From the NCBI GenBank assembly GCA_016935955.1, contig JAFGPY010000258.1:1-7353 (forward strand): a DNA stretch of 7,353 nt, read 5' to 3'. The notes beneath the pieces are model-generated. The model did no database searches and was not told the origin of the DNA. It worked only from the letters and a program-made list of their open reading frames with translations. The position numbers were made by a program, and so were the translations under genes. The stretch is from Planctomycetota bacterium (GTDB lineage: Bacteria > Planctomycetota > Phycisphaerae > FEN-1346 > JAACEH01). This document shows, in pieces, positions 1-6,277 of the stretch; position 1 is the first letter of the stretch, and each line of letters begins with the position of its first letter.

Positions 1-2781
1 CTTCTGCAGCGTCACCGCGACGCTGTCGTTGCCCTTCAGGTCGGTCACGGTGACCGTCAGGACCACCTTGTGTCCACCCCTGGCCAGCGAGGCCGGGATG
101 TTCTGGTAGACCCACGCCAGGTCGTCTTCGGTGCTGACCTCCACGAGCGGAGAATCGGCCGAGGCCATCGGACCGGCGGTGGCGGCGAAGATGGCGATGC
201 CGCGCGGCTGCCAGTTCTGCGTCGGGTTGCTGTCGTAGAGTTTCAGGCCCTTGAGGACCTTGGTGTCGTCAAGCGTTAGCGGCGCGGCGAACTCGTACAG
301 GGCGTAGTCGCCGACGCTCATGTTGCCCGGAGCCCCCGTACCGCCGCCATAGTAGCGAAGCGTCGTCTGGATGACCGTCCTGTAGTCCGGGTCGGCCGGG
401 ATCAGCTCCGACGGATACGGCGTGGTGTCGGGCACGGGCTCTTCGCCGGTGTTGTCGTTCCAGGCCCAGATGATTTCCTCGGTATCGTCCGTGTAAACGG
501 CGGCCAGACGCATGTAGCGGCCGCGATGGTCGCGGGCATTGTCGAACGCCGCCAACACGCAGTTCAGGTTGGGGTAGGCCCGCTGCTGCTCGACGGGCAG
601 CTCGGCGTAGGCTTCAGTCTTCTGCCACGTAGCCGTGCTATGCGCCGACCCGACGGCTATGGTGTTGAAGACGATGTCCATGCCTTCGCTCGTCAGTCCG
701 AGCGGATCATAGCCGTTCGGGCCCAACTGAGCCGCAAGCGTCAGGTCGTCGGCCGCATCGACCCTATTGCCCGGCATGACCGGGTTGCCGCTCGAAGAGG
801 GCAGGTAGTAGTCCACGCCCTGCAGGCCGGCCACGTAGCCGCTCTCCGGCAGACCTTCAGTGCCGTCTATGTACTGCGGATCGTCCCACTGGTGGAACGT
901 CGTGTAGGTGTCTCGCGTGTTGTTGACCACGGCCAGGCGACCGCTGTACTGATTCCAGACGATCCAGCCCATGTCCGGGTTTTCCGCCATGGTGCCCTGA
1001 GCCTCTTCGCCGCTGAGGTCCGGATCGTTGGCCGCAGCGTACCAGTAGAGGGCCCTCATCTCGTAGCTGCCCCACAGCGAGTCGACGTTGAAGCCGCTCG
1101 AGATGTCAAGCTGCGTCAGGTTCGGGTCGTAGTCTTTGGCGCGAATCTCGACCCACAGCGAGTCGCTGTCGGTGAAGCCCTCGTCGTCGGTGACCGTCAG
1201 GGTGATCTCCCAGGCGCCGACATCCCGCGACACCGTGGCCGTCTCGCCCACGGCGAGCTGCGTCCCGTACCAGCTCCAGACGTAGCTGACGATGGTGCCG
1301 TTGGCATCGGTCGAAGCCGAGCCGTCGAGCGACACTTCTTCGTCGCCCGACTCGTCCAGGTCCTCGATGACCTGGTCCGGACCGGCATTGGCCACCGGCA
1401 CGTTCGCCGGATCAAAGACCTGCACCATGCCCAGGCCGCTGATCGTGATCGGGTCCTCTACGCCCGGCTTGTCATCGACCGAGACTTCGAGGTACTTCGT
1501 GCCTTCGGTATCGTTGGTGAACTCGTAGGTGTAGACGCCCTCGCTGGCCTCTTCGACGAAGGTGATGGTGCTGGTGCCGTCGCCGCTGACGGTGATGTCA
1601 ATGGCCGACTCGATGCCGGTCAACATGCTCTGGTTCGCATCCTTCAGGGTGATGGTCACGACGGCCGGCGTGGACTCGTCGCTGGGCGTCTGGTAGGGAT
1701 CGACGACGATGGTCGAGGCGACGGGGTCCGGACGTCCGGGTCCGCCGGCGGCCGAGAAGGCCGTGGCGGCCCAGATGGCCGCGCCGCGAGGGCGCCAGTT
1801 GGTCGCCGGGCTACTGTCGTCCAGACGGAAGCCCCAGAGGGTCTTGGTGCTGTCCAGTTCCCGCGGCGAACTGAACTCGTACATCGTGTTGTTGCCCGTG
1901 CCGACGCCACCCGTCGCGCCGGTCGAGTAGCCGTAAAACTGAGTGGCCGTGTAGACGGCTTTGAAGTCCGGCTCATAGACCGAGGGATCCGAGGCGTCCA
2001 TCTGCGGACGCGGGTCGGCGGCCGAATCGGCCCAGGCGAACAGCAACTCGGCGTCGCTGCCGTCCTCGCCGTAGAGGGCCCAGATACGCTTGTAGCGGCC
2101 ACCATAGCCGCCGTCATAGACAGCCAGCACGAAGTTGACGTTGTTGTAGGCGCCCTTCTGTTCGTCGGGCAGTTCGGCCGTGACGGCGCCGTCCTGCAGC
2201 GTGGCCGTATCGTTCCGTGTGAAGCTGGCCATGACGTTGAACTTCAGGCCCAGGCCGTCACCGGAGAACTTGCCGCCGAGATTCCAGGTGGTGGTGTCTT
2301 CGACTTCGGTCCAGTCGCCGGGCAGCGTGGCGTTGCCGGCGTGCGAGGCGATGTGATACGTGCGGTCGGCACCGGTCAAGACACCGTCTTCCGGGGTGCC
2401 CTGGGTGCCGGTCTTGTACTGTGGACGGTTCCAGGTCAGCGGGCCGGCGTAGCCCATGTAGACGCCGCCCGCGTCCTGGACGCAGCCCATGGCTTCGGCC
2501 AGTTCGGCGTCGACGTTGCAGATCTGCCAGAAACCGTTGCCGAGCAGGTACGACGGCCCGTTGTGATTGACGTCGGCATAAGCTATCGTTGGGCCACTTT
2601 GCATCTCGACCAGGTCGATGTCCATGTCCGCGATGGCATGCATCATCAGGGCCTGGTACTCGCCGACACCGCACCAGATGTCCCAATTGAAGCCGCTCGA
2701 AATGTCGAGCTGCACTTCCTGCCCGGCCGCCGGCGCGACGAGCGACAAGGCGATTACCAAGGTCACAATCCATTTTCCCAT
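1..2781 (-). CDS. Large secreted multidomain protein with duplicated unit, invasin-like Ig and PKD domains (3' end outside window)
   Basis: An uninterrupted minus-strand frame starts at the ATG at 2781-2779 and stays open for 927 codons to the window edge; no stop is seen. The start has a GAGGAGG Shine-Dalgarno site 6 nt upstream and is followed by a signal peptide (residues 1 to about 20: Lys3, hydrophobic stretch, then APAAG), so the protein is exported. Visible order: unit A (24-341), opening QLDISSGFN and ending RPRGAAIWAATA; an invasin/Big_1-like Ig domain (about 353-447, with VVTITLKDANQ); a PKD domain (462-546, with PVANAGPDQ and LDGSASTDANGTIVSYVW); unit B (557-869), opening QLDISSGFN and ending QPRGIAIFAATA; then the start of another beta-rich segment (LTVTVTDLKGNDS). 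PKD and invasin-like domains usually act as spacers or adhesion modules. I do not recognise units A and B, and no catalytic residues can be assigned. Substrate or partner is unknown. It could be a cell-surface or polysaccharide-binding protein. Confidence 0.9.
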   Translation of the reverse strand, partial: MGKWIVTLVIALSLVAPAAGQEVQLDISSGFNWDIWCGVGEYQALMMHAIADMDIDLVEMQSGPTIAYADVNHNGPSYLLGNGFWQICNVDAELAEAMGCVQDAGGVYMGYAGPLTWNRPQYKTGTQGTPEDGVLTGADRTYHIASHAGNATLPGDWTEVEDTTTWNLGGKFSGDGLGLKFNVMASFTRNDTATLQDGAVTAELPDEQKGAYNNVNFVLAVYDGGYGGRYKRIWALYGEDGSDAELLFAWADSAADPRPQMDASDPSVYEPDFKAVYTATQFYGYSTGATGGVGTGNNTMYEFSSPRELDSTKTLWGFRLDDSSPATNWRPRGAAIWAATAFSAAGGPGRPDPVASTIVVDPYQTPSDESTPAVVTITLKDANQSMLTGIESAIDITVSGDGTSTITFVEEASEGVYTYEFTNDTEGTKYLEVSVDDKPGVEDPITISGLGMVQVFDPANVPVANAGPDQVIEDLDESGDEEVSLDGSASTDANGTIVSYVWSWYGTQLAVGETATVSRDVGAWEITLTVTDDEGFTDSDSLWVEIRAKDYDPNLTQLDISSGFNVDSLWGSYEMRALYWYAAANDPDLSGEEAQGTMAENPDMGWIVWNQYSGRLAVVNNTRDTYTTFHQWDDPQYIDGTEGLPESGYVAGLQGVDYYLPSSSGNPVMPGNRVDAADDLTLAAQLGPNGYDPLGLTSEGMDIVFNTIAVGSAHSTATWQKTEAYAELPVEQQRAYPNLNCVLAAFDNARDHRGRYMRLAAVYTDDTEEIIWAWNDNTGEEPVPDTTPYPSELIPADPDYRTVIQTTLRYYGGGTGAPGNMSVGDYALYEFAAPLTLDDTKVLKGLKLYDSNPTQNWQPRGIAIFAATAGPMASADSPLVEVSTEDDLAWVYQNIPASLARGGHKVVLTVTVTDLKGNDSVAVTLQK
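175..1113 (-). repeat. Unit B of the internal duplication
   Basis: Second copy of the repeated protein unit (residues 557-869, 313 residues against about 318 for unit A). Shared landmarks with unit A, in the same order, are QLDISSGFN, ELPVEQQRAY, NCVLAAFDNARDHRGRY, IIWAW, a TLRYYGGGTGAPGN segment, YEFAAPLTLDDTK and NWQPRGIAIFAATA. The repeat is confined to this gene as far as the window shows. Confidence 0.7.
2072..2712 (-). repeat. Unit A of the internal duplication, first two thirds
   Basis: This is the N-terminal part of the first copy of the repeated protein unit (whole unit about residues 24-341). It matches the copy encoded near 1113-480 at several landmarks: QLDISSGFN at the start, an ELP-D/V-EQ segment, and an N-x-N-x-VLA(V/A)(Y/F)D segment followed by GRY. 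The match is clear at protein level and partial at DNA level, which fits an old duplication. Confidence 0.7.
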
Positions 2782-2966
2782 GACAAGCCTCCTCAATGTG
2801 TGCTTCGGCAGCGCCCTCGCGCCCCTCCTCGCAGGGGAACGGGGGCATCAGTGACTCTCAACTCTTTTCGTGCAAGGTGTCGGAACGCGGAAGTCGACGA
2901 CACGATCATGCGCGATAGCAAGGGCTGCCCACTGCCCCCAGAACCCTCGCTTCACGAACCACTAAA

Positions 2967-2995
2967 AGTATCAGCTATCAAACCATCGGATGCAA
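2967..2995 (-). promoter_or_regulatory. Possible weak sigma70-like promoter for the secreted protein gene
   Basis: Reading leftward there is TTGCAT (2995-2990), a 17-nt spacer and GATACT (2972-2967). The matches to consensus are modest (3 of 6 and 4 of 6), but the spacing is ideal and the DNA is locally AT-rich. It would leave a leader of roughly 180 nt. The -35 lies inside the 24-bp palindrome, which would suit repression. Confidence 0.25.
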
Positions 2996-3007
2996 ATGCT
3001 TCCGATG
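2984..3007. promoter_or_regulatory. 24-bp interrupted palindrome, candidate operator
   Basis: Perfect 7-bp arms CATCGGA (2984-2990) and TCCGATG (3001-3007) flank a 10-bp centre, which itself contains GCA and TGC in mirror positions. No T-run follows on either strand, so it does not look like a terminator. It sits in the divergent spacer, about 200 bp upstream of the secreted protein's start, and overlaps the -35 of the possible leftward promoter. A binding site for a dimeric regulator is the natural reading; the adjacent GntR/LacI-type regulator is one candidate, without direct proof. Confidence 0.4.
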
Positions 3008-3283
3008 TGGGGACGGCTCCTCGCGGCCGGGTTGCCTCTTTGGCATAATGCATTGCCGTGTAATGTCTTATGTTTCTGCGGCGGCTCGCCGGACGATTGA
3101 CTCTCGATACCTCCGCGAGGCGGCTGGAGGTCGTTTCGCGGGTTTCCTGTCGTATATCGCTCCAGATTGGCACTCCACAAGGAACGTCTATGTGTGGAGC
3201 GCGGTGGCGCACTGCGGTCGTCGGAGTCATCGAGCACGAGGCTGAGGTCGTTGCCGTTGTCGGCCGCCACGGTCACAAGGCCG

Positions 3284-3312
3284 TTGACACCGAGTCGCGA
3301 GTCTGCTATGCT
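3284..3312 (+). promoter_or_regulatory. Strong extended -10 promoter of the regulator gene
   Basis: A perfect TTGACA (3284-3289), a 17-nt spacer and TATGCT (3307-3312), with a TGn extension directly before the -10 (3304-3306). Transcription would begin near 3319, giving a leader of about 75 nt to the GTG start at 3395. The leader contains a small GC hairpin (3362-3375, arms GGCCC/GGGCC) just upstream of the ribosome binding site. The 9 bases GCCGTTGAC around this -35 recur at the deacetylase promoter. Confidence 0.65.
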
Positions 3313-3394
3313 GTGTGTGCACCAGGGCGCGACTCCACTAAAGCTGTTGATGTGTTGTGGCGGCCCGGCGGGGCCAGGCCACGGGGGGACCAGG

Positions 3395-4561
3395 GTGACG
3401 CGTTCAAGACTGGCAGATCGGGTGTTGGACAGGCTGCTTCGGGAACTGGTCCGCGGCACGTGGCAGCCGGGGGCGTCCCTGCCGCCGCGTCGGCAACTGT
3501 GCGAGATGTTCGGCGTCTCGCAGCGGCCGATGCAGGAGGCGCTTCAAGAAGCCTGTCGGCTGAAGCTGTTCACGGTGTCGGAGCGTCGGCCGACGCACAT
3601 CGAGGGCGACGCCCTGGAACGTGCCCAGGCGCTGCTGGCCGAGCGGGCCGAGCGTCCGGCCGTCCGCCGCCTGGCGCTGCTGATACCCGACAGCCGCTTC
3701 CCGCTCACCCCGGGCGAGTACTGGCAGCAGGTCAGCCACGCCCTGACGGAGGAGGCCGCACACAAGGGAATCCGCGCGGAAGTCGTTTCCTGGCCGTACC
3801 TGGAACAGATCACGTTCGCCGAGCAGTTGGCCACCAAGGGATTCGGCGCCGCCATAGCGCTGGGCACGCCGGAGAATCGGTTCCTGTCGCTCTACGAGAT
3901 GGCCCAGCGACAGTTTCCGGTGCTGCTTCACAATCGCCGCGTCTCGTGGTTGAACGTGCCGTCGCTGATCCGCGACGACTTCGGGGCCATGCGCCGGGTG
4001 GGGCAGATGATGGCCGCCCAGGGACACCGCAACCTGTGCCTGGTGACCAACGACTATGCGGCCGAGCGCGAGCGGCTGCTGGGCGGTCACGGCATGGTCG
4101 AGGGGTGGATGACCTTCCTGAGGGAATCGGGCCTGAAGGCGACCAGTCCTGTGCCCGTCCACGTGGTCTACGGCCATTACGATTGCATCCAGGCGCTGCT
4201 GGAATCCCGCGACCCACCGACCGGGCTGGTCCTGGCGTTCCGCAGCAGCCACCAGGCGCTGACCGAGGGCTTTCTGTCGCGCGTGCCCATTCCCGACGTG
4301 GTCAGTGTGGCGATGCTCGATTCCGTGGAAGACATTCCCGCACAGCCCTGGCGGCCGCCGCTGACGTCCATCACGCTGGACATGCCGCGGATGGCCCAGT
4401 GCGCGGTGGAACTCATCGAGCGGATGCTTGGCGGAGAGATTCGCCCCCCGAGCATCCGCGTGCCCTTGAACATCGCCGTCACCGACAGCATCGGCCCCGC
4501 GCCGCACCGGTCCGTTCCTCCGCTCAGCTTTACGCTGGCCGGCGCCGACGGTAACGGCTGA
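3395..4561 (+). CDS. GntR-type winged-helix regulator with LacI/GalR-type ligand-binding domain (AraR-like architecture)
   Basis: A 388-residue cytoplasmic transcription regulator. Residues 4-69 form a GntR-type winged helix, with the signature around GTWQPGASLPPRRQL and MFGVSQRPMQEAL. Residues from about 88 to 372 resemble the periplasmic-binding-protein fold of LacI/GalR regulators: LALLIPDSR near its start, LIRDDFGAMRRVGQMMAAQGHR in the middle, and PPLTSITLDMPRMAQCAVEL near its end. Such chimeras (AraR is the known example) usually bind an operator as dimers and release it on binding a sugar. I chose GTG at 3395: it has a GGGGGGA Shine-Dalgarno site at 3383-3389, lies downstream of the strong promoter, and starts just before the conserved domain. 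ATG at 3350 is in frame but has no ribosome binding site, and ATG at 3308 overlaps the -10. The deacetylase gene follows 201 bp downstream on the same strand, so amino-sugar control is likely; the effector is not known. Confidence 0.88.
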   Translation: MTRSRLADRVLDRLLRELVRGTWQPGASLPPRRQLCEMFGVSQRPMQEALQEACRLKLFTVSERRPTHIEGDALERAQALLAERAERPAVRRLALLIPDSRFPLTPGEYWQQVSHALTEEAAHKGIRAEVVSWPYLEQITFAEQLATKGFGAAIALGTPENRFLSLYEMAQRQFPVLLHNRRVSWLNVPSLIRDDFGAMRRVGQMMAAQGHRNLCLVTNDYAAERERLLGGHGMVEGWMTFLRESGLKATSPVPVHVVYGHYDCIQALLESRDPPTGLVLAFRSSHQALTEGFLSRVPIPDVVSVAMLDSVEDIPAQPWRPPLTSITLDMPRMAQCAVELIERMLGGEIRPPSIRVPLNIAVTDSIGPAPHRSVPPLSFTLAGADGNG

Positions 4562-4580
4562 TGCGGCACTCCGGCCGCAT
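4561..4580 (+). terminator. Hairpin overlapping the regulator stop codon, possible weak terminator
   Basis: Perfect arms ATGCGGC (4561-4567) and GCCGCAT (4574-4580) with a 6-nt loop begin on the last base of the regulator stop codon. No proper U-tract follows, only a moderately AT-rich stretch. It may slow or weakly terminate transcription; readthrough into the deacetylase gene remains possible. Confidence 0.35.
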
Positions 4581-4586
4581 TGGAAT

Positions 4587-4613
4587 TATGATCCTGAAGA
4601 TAGCTTGATCATA
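4587..4613. promoter_or_regulatory. 27-bp AT-rich interrupted palindrome, candidate operator
   Basis: Perfect 7-bp arms TATGATC (4587-4593) and GATCATA (4607-4613) are separated by 13 bp. The patch is strikingly AT-rich within GC-rich surroundings and lies between the regulator stop and the deacetylase promoter, about 58 bp upstream of its -35. It could be an activator or repressor site, or a second arm of the regulator's transcript end. Its sequence does not match the palindrome at 2984-3007. Confidence 0.35.
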
Positions 4614-4670
4614 TAAAACTCTGCCGCTCCCGGTGCGTCGTGTGTCCGAGCCCGGCCGGTCAAGTTGCCG

Positions 4671-4698
4671 TTGACGTGCGACGGGGGAGGTCTATAAT
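4671..4698 (+). promoter_or_regulatory. nagA: Near-consensus sigma70-like promoter of the deacetylase gene
   Basis: TTGACG (4671-4676), a 16-nt spacer and a perfect TATAAT (4693-4698). Transcription should begin near 4705. This rules out in-frame starts upstream of the -10 and leaves a leader of about 58 nt, most of it taken up by one hairpin. The bases GCCGTTGAC around the -35 are the same as at the regulator promoter (3280-3288). Confidence 0.7.
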
Positions 4699-4708
4699 CC
4701 AACGCTTC

Positions 4709-4745
4709 GGCCGCAGGGGCGGTCGCGATCGACCGGCATGCGGCC
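4709..4745 (+). promoter_or_regulatory. Two-part leader hairpin abutting the deacetylase ribosome binding site
   Basis: Outer arms GGCCGCA (4709-4715) and TGCGGCC (4739-4745) pair perfectly over 7 bp. Inner arms CGGTCG (4720-4725) and CGACCG (4730-4735) pair over 6 bp around the loop CGAT, with an internal loop of GGGG opposite GCA. The structure begins within a few bases of the expected transcript start and ends directly before the AGAGG ribosome binding site (4746-4750). It could limit ribosome access or stabilise the transcript. As DNA, the inner dyad is also a good downstream operator. Confidence 0.5.
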
Positions 4746-4762
4746 AGAGGATGATGCAACCT

Positions 4763-6091
4763 ATGAGCGACACGCTGATTACCGGTGCACGGGTCGTCAC
4801 ACCCAAGGGCGTGATGGCGGCCGACGTGGCCATTCGCAACGGCAAGATCGTCTTGGGGCCGAAGGCCGTCGCCGGGGTCGCTGGGGTCGCCGGGACCGAG
4901 GGGGCAGGGGGCTCGCGGCAGACCATCGACGCCGGCGGCAAGGTGCTGTTGCCGGGCTTCGTGGACATTCACACGCACGGCTACGAGGGCTTCGATTTCA
5001 CGCTCGGGCTGTACGACGCCGCGACCGATTCGTTCGACGGGTCGCCCGAGCGGAGCCTCGAGGCGCTGGGCCGCTACGTGACGCGGATGGCCGAACTGGG
5101 CGTGACGACGACCTACCTGGCGACGATGGCCGCCGAGACCGAGACATTGCGTCGGCGTCTGTCGCTGCTGGAGACGTTCCTGAAGTCGCCGCCCGCCGGG
5201 ACGCGGGTGCTCGGGGCATTCCTGGAGGGCACCTTCGTCAACGACAAGATGGTCGGTGCGATGAACCCGGACCTGGTGCACCGTCCGGACGGCGCGTTGT
5301 TCGACCACATCAACGAGACCGGTCAGGTGAAGCTCTGCCTGGTAACACCGGAGTTCGACCAGGCGGCGCTGACGCTGGTGCGGCACTTGGGGCGGCGCGG
5401 TGTGGTCTGCGGCGCGGGCCACACGCAGGCGACGGCCGAGCAGATCGTCGCCGCACGGCGCGCGGGGCTGCGCTACATGGTCCATTTCCTCAACGGCCCG
5501 ACGGGCACGAGCTTCAAGCCGTTTCACGGCGGCGGCGCGGTGGAAGGCGCCCTGGCCGACGAGAAGCTCTACTGCGAGCTGATCGCCGACGGCTACCACG
5601 TCAATCCGCGGTACGCCCGCGACCTGATCGCCCGCAAGGGTTTCGAGCGGATCATCGCCGTCAGCGACGCGATGTTCGCGGCGGGAGCCCGGGGCCTCAG
5701 GACGTTCCAGGTCAACGGCGTTTACGGCGTGGTGGGTCCCGGCGGCAAGTACCTGCAGGTGGCCCACAGTCCGCAGACGCTGTTCGGCTCGTGCCTGAAC
5801 ATGCCGACGGCCTTCGGCAACCTGGTCAGTTGGCTGACGGCCGGCGGGCCGGGCGTGTGGGTGATGCACCATCCGGGCGTGGGCGTGGACGAGGCGCTGA
5901 CGGCGGCGGCCCTGATGACCTCGGGCAATCCCTGTCGCATGATGGGCCTGGACAAGCGGCTGGGCATCGGCTCGATCGCCACGGGCCGCCGGGCCGACCT
6001 GGTGCTGGCCGACCTGAAGGGCAAGCCGGGCGACTTCCGGCTGGAGGTCCACCGCACCTGGATCGACGGCCGCGAAGTGTACGCGAAGTAG
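4763..6091 (+). CDS. nagA: N-acetylglucosamine-6-phosphate deacetylase-like amidohydrolase
   Basis: A 442-residue metal-dependent amidohydrolase of the NagA family. NagA hydrolyses N-acetylglucosamine-6-phosphate to glucosamine-6-phosphate and acetate in the cytoplasm, a committing step in amino-sugar use. Family landmarks are present in order: PGFVDIHTHG with metal-site His70 and His72, GVTTTYLATMAAE (113-125), FLEG with Glu155, GAGHTQATAEQI with His220, His241, IADGYH with His279, VSDAM with the catalytic Asp302, and the C-terminal GIGSIATGRRADLVLADL. The start at 4763 is preferred because it follows AGAGG (4746-4750) and the family fold begins at once; ATGs at 4751 and 4754 sit too close to that site. 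Odd points: the usual HLEGP motif reads FLEGT, the NAM motif after His241 reads NGP, and residues 35-50 are a Gly/Ala-rich insertion. It is somewhat longer than typical members (about 380-400), so a related substrate is possible. Confidence 0.85.
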   Translation: MSDTLITGARVVTPKGVMAADVAIRNGKIVLGPKAVAGVAGVAGTEGAGGSRQTIDAGGKVLLPGFVDIHTHGYEGFDFTLGLYDAATDSFDGSPERSLEALGRYVTRMAELGVTTTYLATMAAETETLRRRLSLLETFLKSPPAGTRVLGAFLEGTFVNDKMVGAMNPDLVHRPDGALFDHINETGQVKLCLVTPEFDQAALTLVRHLGRRGVVCGAGHTQATAEQIVAARRAGLRYMVHFLNGPTGTSFKPFHGGGAVEGALADEKLYCELIADGYHVNPRYARDLIARKGFERIIAVSDAMFAAGARGLRTFQVNGVYGVVGPGGKYLQVAHSPQTLFGSCLNMPTAFGNLVSWLTAGGPGVWVMHHPGVGVDEALTAAALMTSGNPCRMMGLDKRLGIGSIATGRRADLVLADLKGKPGDFRLEVHRTWIDGREVYAK

Positions 6092-6277
6092 AGCGGTGGT
6101 CGGTAGCACGAAGGCGAGACGAGCCGACGATTCGATTAGTCTCACTTGAGGCGCAACTGCAACAGAACCTTGTGGAAATCACCATGATTCTTGCATCCGT
6201 GAAGCTCTGCGCGTTCGCGCATTTGGCGTCCGCATTGTTGGCTCGACGATAACGGCAGACCGACAGGAGGCGGGGGA
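6092..6277. other. Intergenic gap between deacetylase and TIR gene
   Basis: No clear terminator follows the deacetylase stop. The gap holds a 14-bp dyad (6208-6221, arms TGCGCG/CGCGCA around TT) and a poor promoter candidate (TTGGCG at 6223-6228, GATAAC at 6248-6253, 19-nt spacer). The strong AGGAGG ribosome binding site of the TIR gene is at 6265-6270. GC content falls from this gap onward. Confidence 0.45.

Larger units (their letters stand above)
2782..3394. other. Divergent intergenic region between secreted protein and regulator
   Basis: About 610 bp without a convincing gene. Open frames crossing it lack ribosome binding sites and have no recognisable domains. Left to right it holds the Shine-Dalgarno site of the secreted protein (2788-2794), a small GC hairpin in that gene's probable leader (2822-2837, arms CCCCT/AGGGG), a possible weak leftward promoter (2967-2995), a 24-bp interrupted palindrome (2984-3007), and the promoter and GC-rich leader of the rightward regulator (3284-3394). 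Confidence 0.75.

Noticed and set aside
526..3048. An 840-codon open frame on the plus strand
   Set aside because: It lies opposite the secreted protein frame, which has a signal peptide, a ribosome binding site and recognisable Ig and PKD domains. The plus frame has none of these and is an effect of high GC.
3210..3310. Minus-strand stretch reading like protein (VNGLVTVAADNGNDLSLVLDD)
   Set aside because: The run looks natural and might be a gene remnant, but it is short, its flanks look non-coding, and it overlaps the regulator promoter. There is too little to call a pseudogene.
3167..3394. N-terminal extension of the regulator by 76 codons
   Set aside because: The extension crosses the -35 and -10 of a strong promoter, has no recognisable domain, and the GTG at 3395 has a good ribosome binding site.
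4763..4912. Short GTCGC(C/T)GGG direct repeats in the deacetylase gene (around 4868-4893)
   Set aside because: They encode the Gly/Ala/Val-rich insertion and are explained as a small in-frame repeat expansion, not a separate element.
4586..6145. A 519-codon minus-strand open frame over the deacetylase
   Set aside because: It is antisense to a gene with clear family motifs; the translation is rich in His, Arg and Gln with no domain, as expected of a GC-rich shadow.
6184..6252. 22-codon hydrophobic open frame (MILASVKLCAFAHLASALLARR) before the TIR gene
   Set aside because: It could be a leader peptide, but it has no convincing ribosome binding site and no attenuator-like structure follows it.
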